Shown here piece by piece: positions 18,365-27,778 of a stretch of DNA of 64,000 nucleotides (positions within the stretch are counted from its first letter, which is position 1; each line of letters opens with the position of its first letter). The notes beneath the pieces are model-generated. The model did no database searches. It saw only the letters and a program-made list of their open reading frames with translations, and was not told the DNA's origin. The position numbers and the translations under genes were made by a program. The stretch is taken from the NCBI RefSeq assembly GCF_003122215.1, contig NZ_QEYD01000010.1, positions 1 through 64,000 on the forward strand, read 5' to 3'. Source of the stretch: Pararhodobacter marinus. GTDB lineage: Bacteria; Pseudomonadota; Alphaproteobacteria; Rhodobacterales; Rhodobacteraceae.

Positions 18365-18807
18365 ATTTCCGGCGATGCCTTTTCGGTCGATACCACGATG
18401 GATGTCCGGAACTTGCGCACGTTCCTGTCGGCAAAGAAGAACCGGTGCGTGAAGGCCTCGTAATCGGCGATATCGCGCGCCATGACGATGAGGATGAAAT
18501 CCGCCTCTCCGGCGATGCAGTAGAAATGCGTGACCTGCCGGTCCTGACGCGCCTTGCGCTTGAACGCGTCGATCTGGTCCAGCCTGTCACGTTCGAGCTC
18601 GACCGCGACGATCGCGGTGATGCCGAGCCCCACCTGCGCGGGATCGAGCAGCGCCACCTCGCGGCGGATCGTGCCGTTGTCCCTGAGCGCCCGCAGCCGT
18701 CGTTGAACCGAGGCCGTCGACAGACCGGTCTCCTGGGCCAGCGCCTGAGTCGAGATGCGGGCATTCCTTTGCAGATGATCGAGAAGCTTCCTGTCCGTCG
18801 GATCCAT
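18355..18807 (-). CDS. Lrp/AsnC-family transcriptional regulator
   Basis: A 150-residue regulator with an N-terminal helix-turn-helix (about 1-50, TQALAQETGLSTASVQRRLR) and a C-terminal RAM/ligand domain (about 70-145, HFYCIAGEADFILIVMARD). It is divergent from azlC with about 100 bases between them. Lrp-type regulators commonly control branched-chain amino-acid exporters such as azlCD (as AzlB does in Bacillus), so this is the likely regulator of its neighbours. The gap contains TGATCGTATCAGATCA around 18838-18853, which could be part of its site. Confidence 0.88.
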   Translation of the reverse strand: MDPTDRKLLDHLQRNARISTQALAQETGLSTASVQRRLRALRDNGTIRREVALLDPAQVGLGITAIVAVELERDRLDQIDAFKRKARQDRQVTHFYCIAGEADFILIVMARDIADYEAFTHRFFFADRNVRKFRTSIVVSTEKASPEIPL

Positions 18808-18909
18808 GAGGCCCTTGCGCTGTTTTCATCCCCTGAGTGATCGTATCAGATCACTTTGAGCCAAAATTCTGCGTCGAATCCATCAACCTGACCGCCTAAG
18901 GTCAAGCCC

Positions 18910-19602
18910 ATGAAACAGGGTATCAAAGACGGGGCGATCGCGATCCTGCCCCTCGCGCTGGGCGCGGCGGTTTACGGCTTCGCGTTCGGGCTGCTGGCCG
19001 CGCAGGTCGGCTTCGCGTGGTGGAGCGTCGGACTGATGAGTGCGCTGGTCCATGCCGGCTCGTCGCAGATCGTCGCCGTCGAGCAATTCGCCTCGACCGG
19101 CGCGGTGCTGGGGGCGGTTCTGGCCGGCGCCGCGCTGAACCTTCGCTATATCGGCATCGTGGCCTCGCTGTCCGAGATGCTCGACAGCCTTCCCTTGCGG
19201 CTCAGACTTCTGGCAATCCATGTCACCGGCGACGAGAACTGGGCGCTGACCATGGCGCGGCGCGCGCGCTTTCCCGAAACCGGCGCGCCTTTCCTGGTGG
19301 GATCGGGGCTGGTGATGATCTCGGTCTGGACGGTTTCGACCGGGCTGGGTGCGGCGATGGGCGCGGTGCTGCCGGATCTGGAACGCTTCGGGCTGGGCTT
19401 CGCCTTTACCGCAGCCTTCATCGCCATGGCGCGCGGCCTGTGGCGCGGCCGGGCGCAGGCGCTTCCCTGGGCCGTCGCGGCAGGGGCCACGATGGTCGTC
19501 GTCACGCTGGGCGCGCCCAAGGCCTATGGAATCGTCGCGGGCGCCGTGTGCGGACTGGTCGTCACGGGCCTGATACGCCGGGCGCAGGGAGCGGTCCGAT
19601 GA
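18910..19602 (+). CDS. azlC: AzlC-family branched-chain amino-acid export permease
   Basis: A 230-residue membrane protein of the AzlC/YgaZ family with several hydrophobic segments. The family pattern GFAFGLLAAQVGFAW is near residue 22, followed by SALVHAGSSQIVAVEQ. With AzlD it forms a two-component exporter for branched-chain amino acids or analogues. Its stop overlaps the azlD start (ATGA), so the two are translationally coupled. Divergent from the Lrp-type regulator. Confidence 0.88.
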   Translation: MKQGIKDGAIAILPLALGAAVYGFAFGLLAAQVGFAWWSVGLMSALVHAGSSQIVAVEQFASTGAVLGAVLAGAALNLRYIGIVASLSEMLDSLPLRLRLLAIHVTGDENWALTMARRARFPETGAPFLVGSGLVMISVWTVSTGLGAAMGAVLPDLERFGLGFAFTAAFIAMARGLWRGRAQALPWAVAAGATMVVVTLGAPKAYGIVAGAVCGLVVTGLIRRAQGAVR

Positions 19603-19895
19603 CCGGCGCGCATTGGGCGGTGATCGGCTTGCTGGCGCTCGCGGCGTTCGTGATCCGCGTCGCCGGGCTGATCGCCGGAGGCCGCATCCGCGCGTCGCGC
19701 CATGCCTGGATCCTGGAGGCGCTGCCGGGTCTGATCGTGGTCAGTCTGGTGGCGTCGTCGCTCGCCGGAGAGCCCACCGCGACATGGATCGCCGCCGCGC
19801 TCGCGCTGGGCGTCGCGGTGCTTACCAACCATGTGATCGCGACCATGGTTCTGGGCGTCGCAGCCTTCGCCACTCTGCAGGGTCTTGGCCTGTAG
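19599..19895 (+). CDS. azlD: AzlD-family small export subunit
   Basis: A 98-residue hydrophobic protein with three to four membrane segments (VIGLLALAAFVIRVAGLI, LIVVSLVASSLAG, and a C-terminal one). It matches the small AzlD/YgaH partner in size and position. ATG at 19599 overlaps the azlC stop by four bases. The open frame continues far upstream inside azlC, but that is a shadow of azlC. Confidence 0.85.
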   Translation: MTGAHWAVIGLLALAAFVIRVAGLIAGGRIRASRHAWILEALPGLIVVSLVASSLAGEPTATWIAAALALGVAVLTNHVIATMVLGVAAFATLQGLGL

Positions 19896-20022
19896 AGCTT
19901 GCCGATCCATGCCCGGGAAGCATCACAACCCGGCCCGCGCGCAAAGGCGTGCTTCGGCCCCGGCGCGGTTTTGCGACGTTGGCACCGATCGGCGACAGGC
20001 GGACCGGCGCATGGATCACGGC

Positions 20023-20811
20023 TTAGCGGATGTCGTGAAGATCCAGCGCATCGGCCAGGTTGAAAGCTCCCATCCCGCCGTCGATGGCAATGTCCGCCCC
20101 CTTGAGCCAGTTCGACTCGGGCGACAGAACGAACGCGGCGATTTGGGCGATCTCTTCGGGTTTCCCGGCGCGGCCGGCCCGCTGGACATTCCGGTCGACC
20201 GCCTCGCCGAAGGCCCGCTGAAAGTCACCGAAGATCCCGGTCGATACGCCGCCCGGACTGAGGGTGTTCATGCGCAGATCCCGACCGAGCAGCGCTTCGG
20301 TTTCGGCGATGGTCCAGAGGATGATCGCCTCTTTCGTCAGGTTGTAGCATCGCGTCGCGTCGATGTTCTCCCGCGCGATGAAGGCCCGAAGGTCGTCTCC
20401 TGCGTTCAGCGCCGCCAGCCGTTTGACCTGGGCTGTGTTTTCACGCCATTGCTGACCGGCACGGCTGGCCATGTTCACCACCGAACCGCCCGGCCGCAGC
20501 CTGTCCAGCAAAGCACGGGTAAAGGCGCGCGTCCCCAGGAAATTCACCTGAAGGATCGTCTCTTCCAACCCCGCACGCGGCGGCAGACCGGCATTGTTGC
20601 AAAGCCCGTCCAAGGGTTCGTCCAGCTGCGCGGCGGCCGCGGCGATCGAGCCCGGATCGTTCAGGTCCAGAGCGATGAAATGGTCGAGATTGGCCTGCGT
20701 CCGGTGGATATCGAAGCCGATCACGCGATGCCCCTGTTCCTTCAGGATCCGCGCAAGTTCGGCACCGATCCCGCTGGCCACGCCGGTCACGGCATATACA
20801 CGCTGCGTCAT
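20023..20811 (-). CDS. Short-chain dehydrogenase/reductase
   Basis: A 262-residue SDR oxidoreductase. The NAD(P)-binding TGVASGIG is at 9-16, CNNAGLP at 71-77 replaces the common NNAG block, and the catalytic set is S116, Y156 and K160 in YNLTK. The C-terminal DGGMGAFN is typical. I chose the ATG at 20811, preceded by GGGGGAGACTGAC. Divergent from a LysR gene that also precedes a TRAP transporter and aldehyde dehydrogenase, so it may belong to the same hydroxy-acid or alcohol catabolic set. Substrate unknown. Confidence 0.85.
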   Translation of the reverse strand: MTQRVYAVTGVASGIGAELARILKEQGHRVIGFDIHRTQANLDHFIALDLNDPGSIAAAAAQLDEPLDGLCNNAGLPPRAGLEETILQVNFLGTRAFTRALLDRLRPGGSVVNMASRAGQQWRENTAQVKRLAALNAGDDLRAFIARENIDATRCYNLTKEAIILWTIAETEALLGRDLRMNTLSPGGVSTGIFGDFQRAFGEAVDRNVQRAGRAGKPEEIAQIAAFVLSPESNWLKGADIAIDGGMGAFNLADALDLHDIR

Positions 20812-20880
20812 GTCAGTCTCCCCCGCATTTCGGGGTGATAGATCCCCCAAGCGGGCAATCACGAACAGTCTTGAAAAAGC

Positions 20881-20905
20881 GCGATGTATAAGCAAAGCGT
20901 ATCGC
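20881..20905. promoter_or_regulatory. Candidate LysR box between the SDR and lysR genes
   Basis: The sequence GCGATG..ATA-N9-TATCGC fits a T-N11-A LysR box in the 95-base divergent gap. A related perfect inverted repeat, GCGATA-N9-TATCGC, lies just past the lysR stop at 21801-21821, ahead of the TRAP genes. Both are at positions expected for control by the LysR encoded between them. Confidence 0.45.
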
Positions 20906-20906
20906 C

Positions 20907-21800
20907 ATGAAGGTGCAACACATTCAGGTTCTGGTCGCCATTGCCGAACATGGCAGCCTGCGCGCAGCGGCCAAGGCGCTGGGAAAGTCCCAACCGGGCC
21001 TGACCCAGGCCCTGCGTCAGGCCGAAGACGATCTCGGATTGCCGATCTTCGTGCGGACATCGCGCGGGGTGGTTCTGACCGATATCGGCGAGCGTGTCCT
21101 GTTGCGCGCCCGCACGATCACCTCCGAGATCAATCGCCTGGACGAAGAGGTCAACCAGCTGCGAGGCGAGCTGACAGGCGCGGTGCATGTCTGCGTGTCG
21201 CCTTTTGCGGCGGCGCGGATCATGCCGCGCGCGATTGCGGCCTTTCGCAAGACGCATCCGAAGATTGATGTTCACCTGTCGAGCGGCCTGTTCCCCGGTG
21301 CGCTGAAACCGCTTCGCGAAGGGGCTACCGATCTTGTCATCGGCCCGGCCCCGCCGCCCGACATGATCCGCGAGATCGCGGTCGAATACCTCATGGAGGG
21401 ACCGATCCACATCATCACGGCCTCGGAGTCACCCCTTCTGGCCGCGCGATCGCTGCGGGATCTGGAACAGGCGCAATGGATCATGATCGGGGGCCCCGGG
21501 GGGCCGGGCGACATCTTTCGCAAACCCTTCGAAGACCATGGCTTCAACCCGCCGCACGCGACCACCACGTCGGAATCGTATTACGGCGCTTTGTCGCTGA
21601 TCGAGAGCCTTGGCGCGGTCTGCACCTTTCCGGCCCTGTTGCTGGGCGATGTGCAGAAAACCTGGCGCATTGCGCGGATCCCCATCCGCGAGACCATCGA
21701 ACCCCTGCGCATTTCGATGATGACCCGAGCCGGGCATCCGCTGACCCCGGCCGCCGATGCGCTGGCGATGTGCATCCGCCGCCGCGTGACCTCACTGTAA
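20907..21800 (+). CDS. LysR-family transcriptional regulator
   Basis: A 297-residue LysR protein with an N-terminal winged helix (HGSLRAAAKALGKSQPGLTQ, then FVRTSRGVVLTDIG) and a substrate-binding domain from about 95. It sits between a divergent SDR gene and, 106 bases downstream, the TRAP transporter and aldehyde dehydrogenase genes on its own strand. Matching inverted repeats on both sides suggest it regulates both. No strong ribosome site precedes the ATG. Confidence 0.88.
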   Translation: MKVQHIQVLVAIAEHGSLRAAAKALGKSQPGLTQALRQAEDDLGLPIFVRTSRGVVLTDIGERVLLRARTITSEINRLDEEVNQLRGELTGAVHVCVSPFAAARIMPRAIAAFRKTHPKIDVHLSSGLFPGALKPLREGATDLVIGPAPPPDMIREIAVEYLMEGPIHIITASESPLLAARSLRDLEQAQWIMIGGPGGPGDIFRKPFEDHGFNPPHATTTSESYYGALSLIESLGAVCTFPALLLGDVQKTWRIARIPIRETIEPLRISMMTRAGHPLTPAADALAMCIRRRVTSL

Positions 21801-21821
21801 GCGATACTCCCTGCCTATCGC
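21801..21821. promoter_or_regulatory. Perfect inverted repeat ahead of the TRAP operon, candidate LysR box
   Basis: GCGATA (21801-21806) and TATCGC (21816-21821) are a perfect 6-bp pair with 9 bases between, beginning immediately after the lysR stop codon and 85 bases before dctP. The right half and ATA/TAT core recur at 20881-20905. Confidence 0.5.
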
Positions 21822-21906
21822 GATTTGAAATTTGGCGCTGCTCATTATCGCGGCACGGCAGTAGGAACGCCTTGGTAGCGTTGCTGCTGGCCCGTGGGAG
21901 GAGCTT

Positions 21907-22935
21907 ATGACACCAAGGAAACCGTTCGTGGCAACGTTGTTTGCCGCCGTTCTTGCCTCACCGGCAATCGCGGAAACCGATCTGACCTTCAACCTTTTCA
22001 TTCCGCAGAACCATTTCGCCTGGCCTGTGTTCGAGTCCTGGGCCGCGGACATCGCGGCAGCGACGGATGGCGAGGTGCGGATCACCTTCCCGCCGCAATC
22101 CGTCGCCCCACCGCCGGGCATCGTCGATGCGGTGCGCAATGGCGTTGCAGATGGCGGGTTCATCTTCAACGGGTTTCTCGCCCATTCCGCGCCGGGCACC
22201 ATGCTGACGCAGATGCCGTTCATCGACCTCGGCGATTCCGAGGCGATGTCGGTGGCGTTCTGGGAAAGCTACGAGGAAGTCTTCGGCGAGGTCGAGCAGA
22301 TCCGCGGCGTGGAAATGGTTTCGGGTTTCCATCTGGGTCCGACCTATCTGTGCTCGACCACCGACACGCCGATCACCACGCTCGAGGATCTGCGCAGCCG
22401 TCGCATCTGGGCCCTGCCGGGCACGATCGCCGATACGTTCGCCGCGATGGACCTTGCGATCACCGCGTCGCCCGCCGTCAACCTGCAAGAACTGGTCTCG
22501 CGCAATACGGTCGACGCCCATTTCGGACAGACCATGGAGACGACGATTGCCTTCGGCATCGGTCCCTATACCAAGTCTTGCGTCGACATGTCGCCGCACA
22601 TGCTGTCGGCCAGCTTCTCGATTTTCTTCAACCAGCGGGTCTGGGATCGGCTGCCGGACGACCACCGGGCCGTCATCACCGAGTATTCCGGCTCGGCGCT
22701 GGCCCGCAGGTTGGGCGCGGCGACCGATATCGCCGATGACGAAGCCCGCGCACAGCTTGAGGCGATGGGCGTGACCTTCGCGCCGATCGATCCCGATCTG
22801 CTGCAGGCAATGCGCGACGCTTCGGGCACGGTGGCGCAGCTTTGGATCGACCAGATCGATGATGCCTACGGGCTCGACGGCCGCGCCATCCTCGAGGCAA
22901 CCCGCGCCCGCGTCGCGGAAGCCTCGCAGCCCTGA
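21907..22935 (+). CDS. TRAP transporter solute-binding protein (DctP family)
   Basis: A 342-residue periplasmic protein. The first 22 residues form a Sec signal (PFVATLFAAVLASPAIA, ending before ETDL). The mature part has the DctP fold, including the usual ligand-carboxylate arginine region in the middle (LEDLRSRRIWALPG) and QLWIDQI near the end. It delivers its ligand to the DctQM membrane pair encoded next. Start at 21907 follows GGGAGGAGCTT. The ligand is probably a carboxylate or related organic acid; the linked aldehyde dehydrogenase and SDR suggest it is then oxidised. Confidence 0.9.
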   Translation: MTPRKPFVATLFAAVLASPAIAETDLTFNLFIPQNHFAWPVFESWAADIAAATDGEVRITFPPQSVAPPPGIVDAVRNGVADGGFIFNGFLAHSAPGTMLTQMPFIDLGDSEAMSVAFWESYEEVFGEVEQIRGVEMVSGFHLGPTYLCSTTDTPITTLEDLRSRRIWALPGTIADTFAAMDLAITASPAVNLQELVSRNTVDAHFGQTMETTIAFGIGPYTKSCVDMSPHMLSASFSIFFNQRVWDRLPDDHRAVITEYSGSALARRLGAATDIADDEARAQLEAMGVTFAPIDPDLLQAMRDASGTVAQLWIDQIDDAYGLDGRAILEATRARVAEASQP

Positions 22936-22990
22936 CCCTTGACCGGGGCGGCGCGATCGCGGGCCGCCCCGCCCCCACCGGGAGGACCGC

Positions 22991-23461
22991 ATGACCCTTA
23001 TTCAGAAAGGCACCGTCGTTCTGGGCGGGTTTTGCCTGATCGCCATGGCGCTGATCACCTGCGCCGAAGTGGTCATGCGCTATGCCTTCAGCCACCCGAT
23101 CTTCGGCGCGGCGGAAATGGTGCAGATCTTGCTGGGGTTTCTCGTCTTCGCCGGCATGTTCGCCGTCGCGCGCGAGCGCTCGCATGTCACGGTCTCGCTG
23201 TTCGAGCCCTTTTTCCGCGCACATGCGCCCCGTCTGTACCACCTCACCTTCAACATCATGAGCGTGCTGGGTGTCGGCTCGATCGCAGTGATCCTGGGTT
23301 GGCGGGTCCGGGATCTGATGTCCTATCCCGAAACAACGGTCGTCCTACGCTTGCCGATGCTGTGGATCGTCGGGGGCATGACCGCCCTGGCAGTCCTGGC
23401 CATCCTGGGTGCCTTTGCCGCGATGCGTCGGCACGGCGCCTCGCAATCCCCCGACGCGTAA
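22991..23461 (+). CDS. TRAP transporter small permease (DctQ family)
   Basis: A 156-residue protein with four hydrophobic segments and the DctQ pattern (VVMRYAFSHPIFGAAEMVQI at about 30-49). It forms the small membrane subunit of the TRAP transporter, 55 bases after the binding protein and 10 bases before DctM. Start ATG follows GGGAGGACCGC. Confidence 0.88.
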   Translation: MTLIQKGTVVLGGFCLIAMALITCAEVVMRYAFSHPIFGAAEMVQILLGFLVFAGMFAVARERSHVTVSLFEPFFRAHAPRLYHLTFNIMSVLGVGSIAVILGWRVRDLMSYPETTVVLRLPMLWIVGGMTALAVLAILGAFAAMRRHGASQSPDA

Positions 23462-23471
23462 GAGCCGCTCC

Positions 23472-24767
23472 ATGACCCTCACCCTGATCGGTTTCGCCAT
23501 CCTGCTGCTTCTCGCTTTTCTGGGCGTGCCGCTGGCCTTTGCCACGCTCGCCGTGGGCTTCTTCGGCCTGATGTACCTGCGCGGGCTCGATGCCGCGCTG
23601 GCGGCCTCGTCAAGCTGGATTGTCGATACCTCGATCAACTACAATTTCTCGATCATCCCGCTTTTTGTGTTCATGGGCGCGCTGATCCACCGCTCTGGCA
23701 TCAGTGGCGACCTCTATGCCGCCTCCTATGCGTGGCTTGGCCGCTTCCGGGGCGGGCTGGCGCTGGCCGGGGTCATGTCCTGCGCCGGCTTCGCGGCGGT
23801 CTGCGGTTCGTCACTGGCCACGGCGGCGACGATGACCCGCGTCGCGGTGCCGTCGATGCGCCGGTTCAGGTATCACGACGGCTTCTCGGCCGGGACCATC
23901 GCCGCCGGCGGCACGCTGGGCATCATGATCCCCCCCTCGGTCCCGCTGGCGATCTACGGCATCGTCGCGGGCGAAGACATCGGTCAGCTCTTCATAGCGG
24001 GTATCCTGCCGGGAATGCTGCTGGTCGTGCTGTTCCTGCTGGCCGTGCTGATCGTCACGGCGATCCGTCCCGATATCGGCCCCAAAGGGCGGGCAATGGG
24101 CCTGATGGAAACGCTGCGCGCCTCCTATTCGACATGGCCCGTCATCATCCTGTTCGCCATCGTGCTGATCGGCATCTATGTCGGGCTGTTCACCCCGACC
24201 GAGGCCGCGGGCGTCGGCTGCGCAGGGGCCTTCATCATGGGCGTTCTGCGCGGTCACTTCCGCGACCGTGCCAGCCTTTACGGCGTGATCGAAGAGACCG
24301 TGACCACCTCGGCCATGATCTTCGCCATCGTCTTCTCGGCGCTGGTCCTCGCGCAATTCGTCAACCTGACCGGTATGCCCTACGAACTGCGCGCGCTGGT
24401 GCTCGAGATGGGATTGGGCCCCACGGGTCTGGTGCTGACGATCTGCGCGATCTGTGTCGTGCTGGGCATGGTTTTCGAATCCATCGGCATCCTGCTGCTG
24501 ATCATCCCGGTCTTCCTGCCGTCGCTGGATCTGCTGGGCGTGAACCTGATCTGGTTCGGCATTCTGGTGATCATCGTGATCGAGCTGGGCCTGATCACGC
24601 CGCCGATCGGGATGAATGTCTTCACCGTCAAATCCGTCGCCCCCGAGATCCCGCTGAAAGCGATTTTCCTTGGCGTCCTGCCCTATATCGCCGCGATGGT
24701 TCTGGGTGGGGTCCTGATCCTGTTCATCCCGCAGATCGCGACGCTGCTGCCGGACGCGATGCGCTAA
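23472..24767 (+). CDS. TRAP transporter large permease (DctM family)
   Basis: A 431-residue integral membrane protein with about 12 segments. Typical DctM blocks are FVFMGALIHRSGIS, GTIAAGGTLGIMIPPSV and ELGLITPPIGMNVF. It couples sodium-driven uptake to the DctP protein. I chose the ATG at 23472 because DctM proteins begin directly with the first hydrophobic helix; the frame is open a little further upstream into dctQ. Confidence 0.92.
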   Translation: MTLTLIGFAILLLLAFLGVPLAFATLAVGFFGLMYLRGLDAALAASSSWIVDTSINYNFSIIPLFVFMGALIHRSGISGDLYAASYAWLGRFRGGLALAGVMSCAGFAAVCGSSLATAATMTRVAVPSMRRFRYHDGFSAGTIAAGGTLGIMIPPSVPLAIYGIVAGEDIGQLFIAGILPGMLLVVLFLLAVLIVTAIRPDIGPKGRAMGLMETLRASYSTWPVIILFAIVLIGIYVGLFTPTEAAGVGCAGAFIMGVLRGHFRDRASLYGVIEETVTTSAMIFAIVFSALVLAQFVNLTGMPYELRALVLEMGLGPTGLVLTICAICVVLGMVFESIGILLLIIPVFLPSLDLLGVNLIWFGILVIIVIELGLITPPIGMNVFTVKSVAPEIPLKAIFLGVLPYIAAMVLGGVLILFIPQIATLLPDAMR

Positions 24768-24780
24768 GAAAGACCTGACC

Positions 24781-26256
24781 ATGACCGAGATTATTGAAAC
24801 TCATCTGTACATAGACGGGGCCGCCTGCCGCGCCTCTGATGGCGGCACATACGAAATCCACAACCCGGCGCGCCCGTCCGAGCTGGTCGGTCACGCCGCC
24901 GCCGGCACCGCGGACGATGTGGACCGCGCCGTCCGGGCCGCGCATTCTGCCTTTCCGGCCTGGGCCGCGCTGAGCTATGCAGAGCGCGCGGATATCCTGC
25001 GCAAGGTCGCCGCTGCCCTGACCGAAGACACCGCCGCCGTCGAGGCCCGCGCACGGATCTTCACCCGCGAGCACGGCAAGATCCTGCGCGAGACGCATCT
25101 GGAGATCAGCCGTCTGGGCGAGCGTTTCGTGCAATCGGCCGATTACGCCGAACGCCTGGCGCAGGACGAGATCATCCGCGCGACCCGCAACGATACCATC
25201 GTCACGCGCCAGCCGCGCGGCGTTGCGGCGCTGGTCGTGCCGTGGAACTGGCCGCTGGCAATCCTGGGCGCCAAGCTGCCGCAGGCGCTGATGGCGGGCA
25301 ATACGGTGGTGGTCAAACCGTCGGCCAATTCCGCGCTGGCCCCCACGCTGAGCCTGCACCGCATCGCCGAATTGCTGCCGCTGGGCGTGGTCAATATCGT
25401 CACCGGCTCGGCCAGCCGGATCGGGGACGCGCTGATCGGTCATCCCCTGGTGCGCTTCGTGAATTTCACCGGGTCAGTCGATGTCGGCCGCCACGTGATG
25501 AAGGTCGCGGCCGAGAACATCACCCCGGTCACGCTGGAACTGGGCGGCAATGACGCGGGACTGGTTCTGAGCGACGCCGATCTGTCGCCCCAGACCTTCG
25601 AGAACCTCTACCGCGCCGCGTTCATGTCGACCGGCCAGATCTGCTACGCGCTCAAGCGGCTCTACGTGCACCGCTCGCGCTTCGACGAGCTGGTGGACGG
25701 TCTGCGCGCCGTGGTCGATGCGCAGGTCGTCGGCGACGGCTTGCTGCCCGAGACGACCATGGGCCCGATGAACAACGCGAGGCAGCTCAGGACCGTCACC
25801 GGCATGATCGACGAGGCCCGCGCGCGCGGCGCCAATGTTCTGGAACTGGGACAGGTTCCCGACACCGAGCTGTATGCACAGGGCCATTTCCAGCGCCCGG
25901 CTCTGGTTATCGGCGCAGATCCGGCGCTGTCGGTGGTGCGCGAGGAGCAATTCGGCCCGGTGCTGCCGATCCTGAGTTTCGACAGCGAAGACGAGGCCGT
26001 CGCCATGGCCAATGATGACCAGTTCGGGCTGGCCTCGTCGGTGTGGTCAACCGATACCGGGCGGGCCATCGCCCTCGCCCGCCGGATCGAGGCCGGCTAC
26101 AGCTTCATCAACGCGCATGGCCCCTCGGCCAACGACGGCCTGGCGCCTTTCGGTGGCTTCAAGAAATCCGGCATCGGTCGGAATTTCGGCTACGAAGGCG
26201 TGACGCAGTTCCAGGGCTTCCACGCGATTGCAGGAGCGTCCGGCCTGCTGGCCTGA
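24781..26256 (+). CDS. NAD(P)-dependent aldehyde dehydrogenase
   Basis: A 491-residue aldehyde dehydrogenase. The general base E253 lies in TLELGGND and the nucleophile C288 in STGQICYA. The cofactor-site VPWNWPLA is at 153-160 and the C-terminal PFGGFKKSGIGRN block is intact. Members of this branch oxidise succinate semialdehyde, betaine aldehyde or similar. It follows dctM by 13 bases and is the last gene of the TRAP operon, so it probably oxidises an aldehyde made from the imported substrate. Confidence 0.9.
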   Translation: MTEIIETHLYIDGAACRASDGGTYEIHNPARPSELVGHAAAGTADDVDRAVRAAHSAFPAWAALSYAERADILRKVAAALTEDTAAVEARARIFTREHGKILRETHLEISRLGERFVQSADYAERLAQDEIIRATRNDTIVTRQPRGVAALVVPWNWPLAILGAKLPQALMAGNTVVVKPSANSALAPTLSLHRIAELLPLGVVNIVTGSASRIGDALIGHPLVRFVNFTGSVDVGRHVMKVAAENITPVTLELGGNDAGLVLSDADLSPQTFENLYRAAFMSTGQICYALKRLYVHRSRFDELVDGLRAVVDAQVVGDGLLPETTMGPMNNARQLRTVTGMIDEARARGANVLELGQVPDTELYAQGHFQRPALVIGADPALSVVREEQFGPVLPILSFDSEDEAVAMANDDQFGLASSVWSTDTGRAIALARRIEAGYSFINAHGPSANDGLAPFGGFKKSGIGRNFGYEGVTQFQGFHAIAGASGLLA

Positions 26257-26330
26257 CGCGGCACCTTCCGGGCACGGACCCGTTCCCCAAAACTTGGGCC
26301 GGCCCCGTCCCTCGGCACCGACAGACGCGA

Positions 26331-26361
26331 AAACGCCGCCCCTTGGATCGGGGCGGCGTCA
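26331..26361. terminator. Bidirectional terminator between the aldehyde dehydrogenase and NCS1 genes
   Basis: A perfect 10-bp stem (ACGCCGCCCC 26333-26342, GGGGCGGCGT 26350-26359) with a 7-base loop, between two convergent genes. A-rich sequence precedes it, giving a short U-tract for the minus-strand transcript of the permease gene. Confidence 0.75.
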
Positions 26362-26390
26362 CCGCAAGACGGTTGTGAGCGGGGACAGGC

Positions 26391-27752
26391 TTACGCCATG
26401 AACCGTTTCGCGGAGGGCAGGCTGCGCATCAGCACGTAATAGCTGATGCCGGCGGGCAGCAGGCTGGCATACCAGCTGACGCCCGAGAAGGTCAGCGCGG
26501 CGACCACGCCGATCGCCATGGCGATCACCGCGGCCCAGTTCACGCCGCGATAGGGGCCGTCCGCGTCATAGAGTTTGGACAGGTCCAGTTCCTGTTTGCG
26601 CAGCACGAAATAGTCGACCACCAGGATGGCGAAGATCGGACCCAGGAAGGCCGAATAGATCTGTATGAACAGGTTCAGGCCGGCGGCGGATTCGTCCTTG
26701 ACCAGTTCCCAGGGGAAGGTGGCGAAAGCCAGCAGGCCGACCAGCACCGCGGCCGTCTTGTACTTGACCTTGAACACGTCCATCAGCGCGTAGGCCGGCG
26801 GCACGACATTGTTGAGGATGTTGGTCGTGACCTGCGCGAAGGCGATGAACAGCAGCGTGATGACCAGAAGCAGCTTGTTGTCCACCGCGCTGGAAAACAC
26901 GCGGATCGGATCGACCTGGCCCGTCGCGCCCGAGACCATCAGGCCGATCAGGCCCATGAACAACGTCGCCGGCAGGATCGAGTTCGCGTAGATGGTGATC
27001 TGGCGCATCGGCCCGACATTGCGGCGCAGTTCGCGCGAGTAATCGGAGACGTTCAGCATCATCGTGGAATAGATGCCCAAGAACAGCATGGTCGCGCCCC
27101 AGAACGGTGCCCCCCAGGTGCCTTCGACATTCACCAGGTTGGTCGAAATCTCGTCACCGTATTTGCCGATCACGCTGAAGAACATGTAGATCAGCGAGCC
27201 GATGATGAAGATCGAGCCGATGTTCTCGAGCCACTTGATGCCGTGGAAGCCCAGCACCGACAGGCCGATCTGCAGGAACTGGAAGCCCACGAAGAAGACC
27301 ACGATGTTGGAATAGCCGAACAGCGTCTCGGACACGAGGTTCAGCGCGCCCGCGCCGATCCAGCTCTGGAAGCCGAACCAGACGATGGCGGGCACCGAGC
27401 GGACCAGCGCCGGAAGCCGCGTGCCGGAAAAGCCGAAGGCCGAGCGTGCCTGCACCATGAAGGGGATGCCGTATTTGTGGCCGGCCTGGCCGTTGATCAT
27501 CAGCGCGGTGCCGATCACCAGGCAGCCGATGGCGATGGCGACGACGACCTGCAGCAGGTTCAGCGTGCCGACCAGGCCCGACCCGATGGTGAAGGTGCCG
27601 ATCGACACGCAGCCCCCCAGCCAGGCGAACAGATAGGACCAGGGGTCCATGATGCGGGTTTCCTGCGGGGCAAGGCTTTCCTCTCCAAGGCCTTTCCCGA
27701 CGTGATCGGCGGTCTCCCCTCCGCCCATCTCCGCTTCGGCGTTCATTGTCAT
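26391..27752 (-). CDS. NCS1-family nucleobase/ureide permease
   Basis: A 453-residue protein with about 12 hydrophobic segments in the NCS1 fold (cytosine, allantoin, hydantoin and uracil permeases). Family blocks include GHKYGIPFMVQARSAFGFSG and SDYSRELRRNVGP. I chose the ATG at 27752, preceded by GGGAGGAGAGGAC; the frame is open far upstream through the racemase gene, but that is a shadow. It lies 26 bases downstream of a hydantoin/allantoin-type racemase on the same strand, so the pair is likely an operon for uptake and isomerisation of a ureide such as allantoin or a hydantoin. Confidence 0.88.
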   Translation of the reverse strand: MTMNAEAEMGGGETADHVGKGLGEESLAPQETRIMDPWSYLFAWLGGCVSIGTFTIGSGLVGTLNLLQVVVAIAIGCLVIGTALMINGQAGHKYGIPFMVQARSAFGFSGTRLPALVRSVPAIVWFGFQSWIGAGALNLVSETLFGYSNIVVFFVGFQFLQIGLSVLGFHGIKWLENIGSIFIIGSLIYMFFSVIGKYGDEISTNLVNVEGTWGAPFWGATMLFLGIYSTMMLNVSDYSRELRRNVGPMRQITIYANSILPATLFMGLIGLMVSGATGQVDPIRVFSSAVDNKLLLVITLLFIAFAQVTTNILNNVVPPAYALMDVFKVKYKTAAVLVGLLAFATFPWELVKDESAAGLNLFIQIYSAFLGPIFAILVVDYFVLRKQELDLSKLYDADGPYRGVNWAAVIAMAIGVVAALTFSGVSWYASLLPAGISYYVLMRSLPSAKRFMA

Positions 27753-27778
27753 TGTCCTCTCCTCCCTGGACATGAAGT

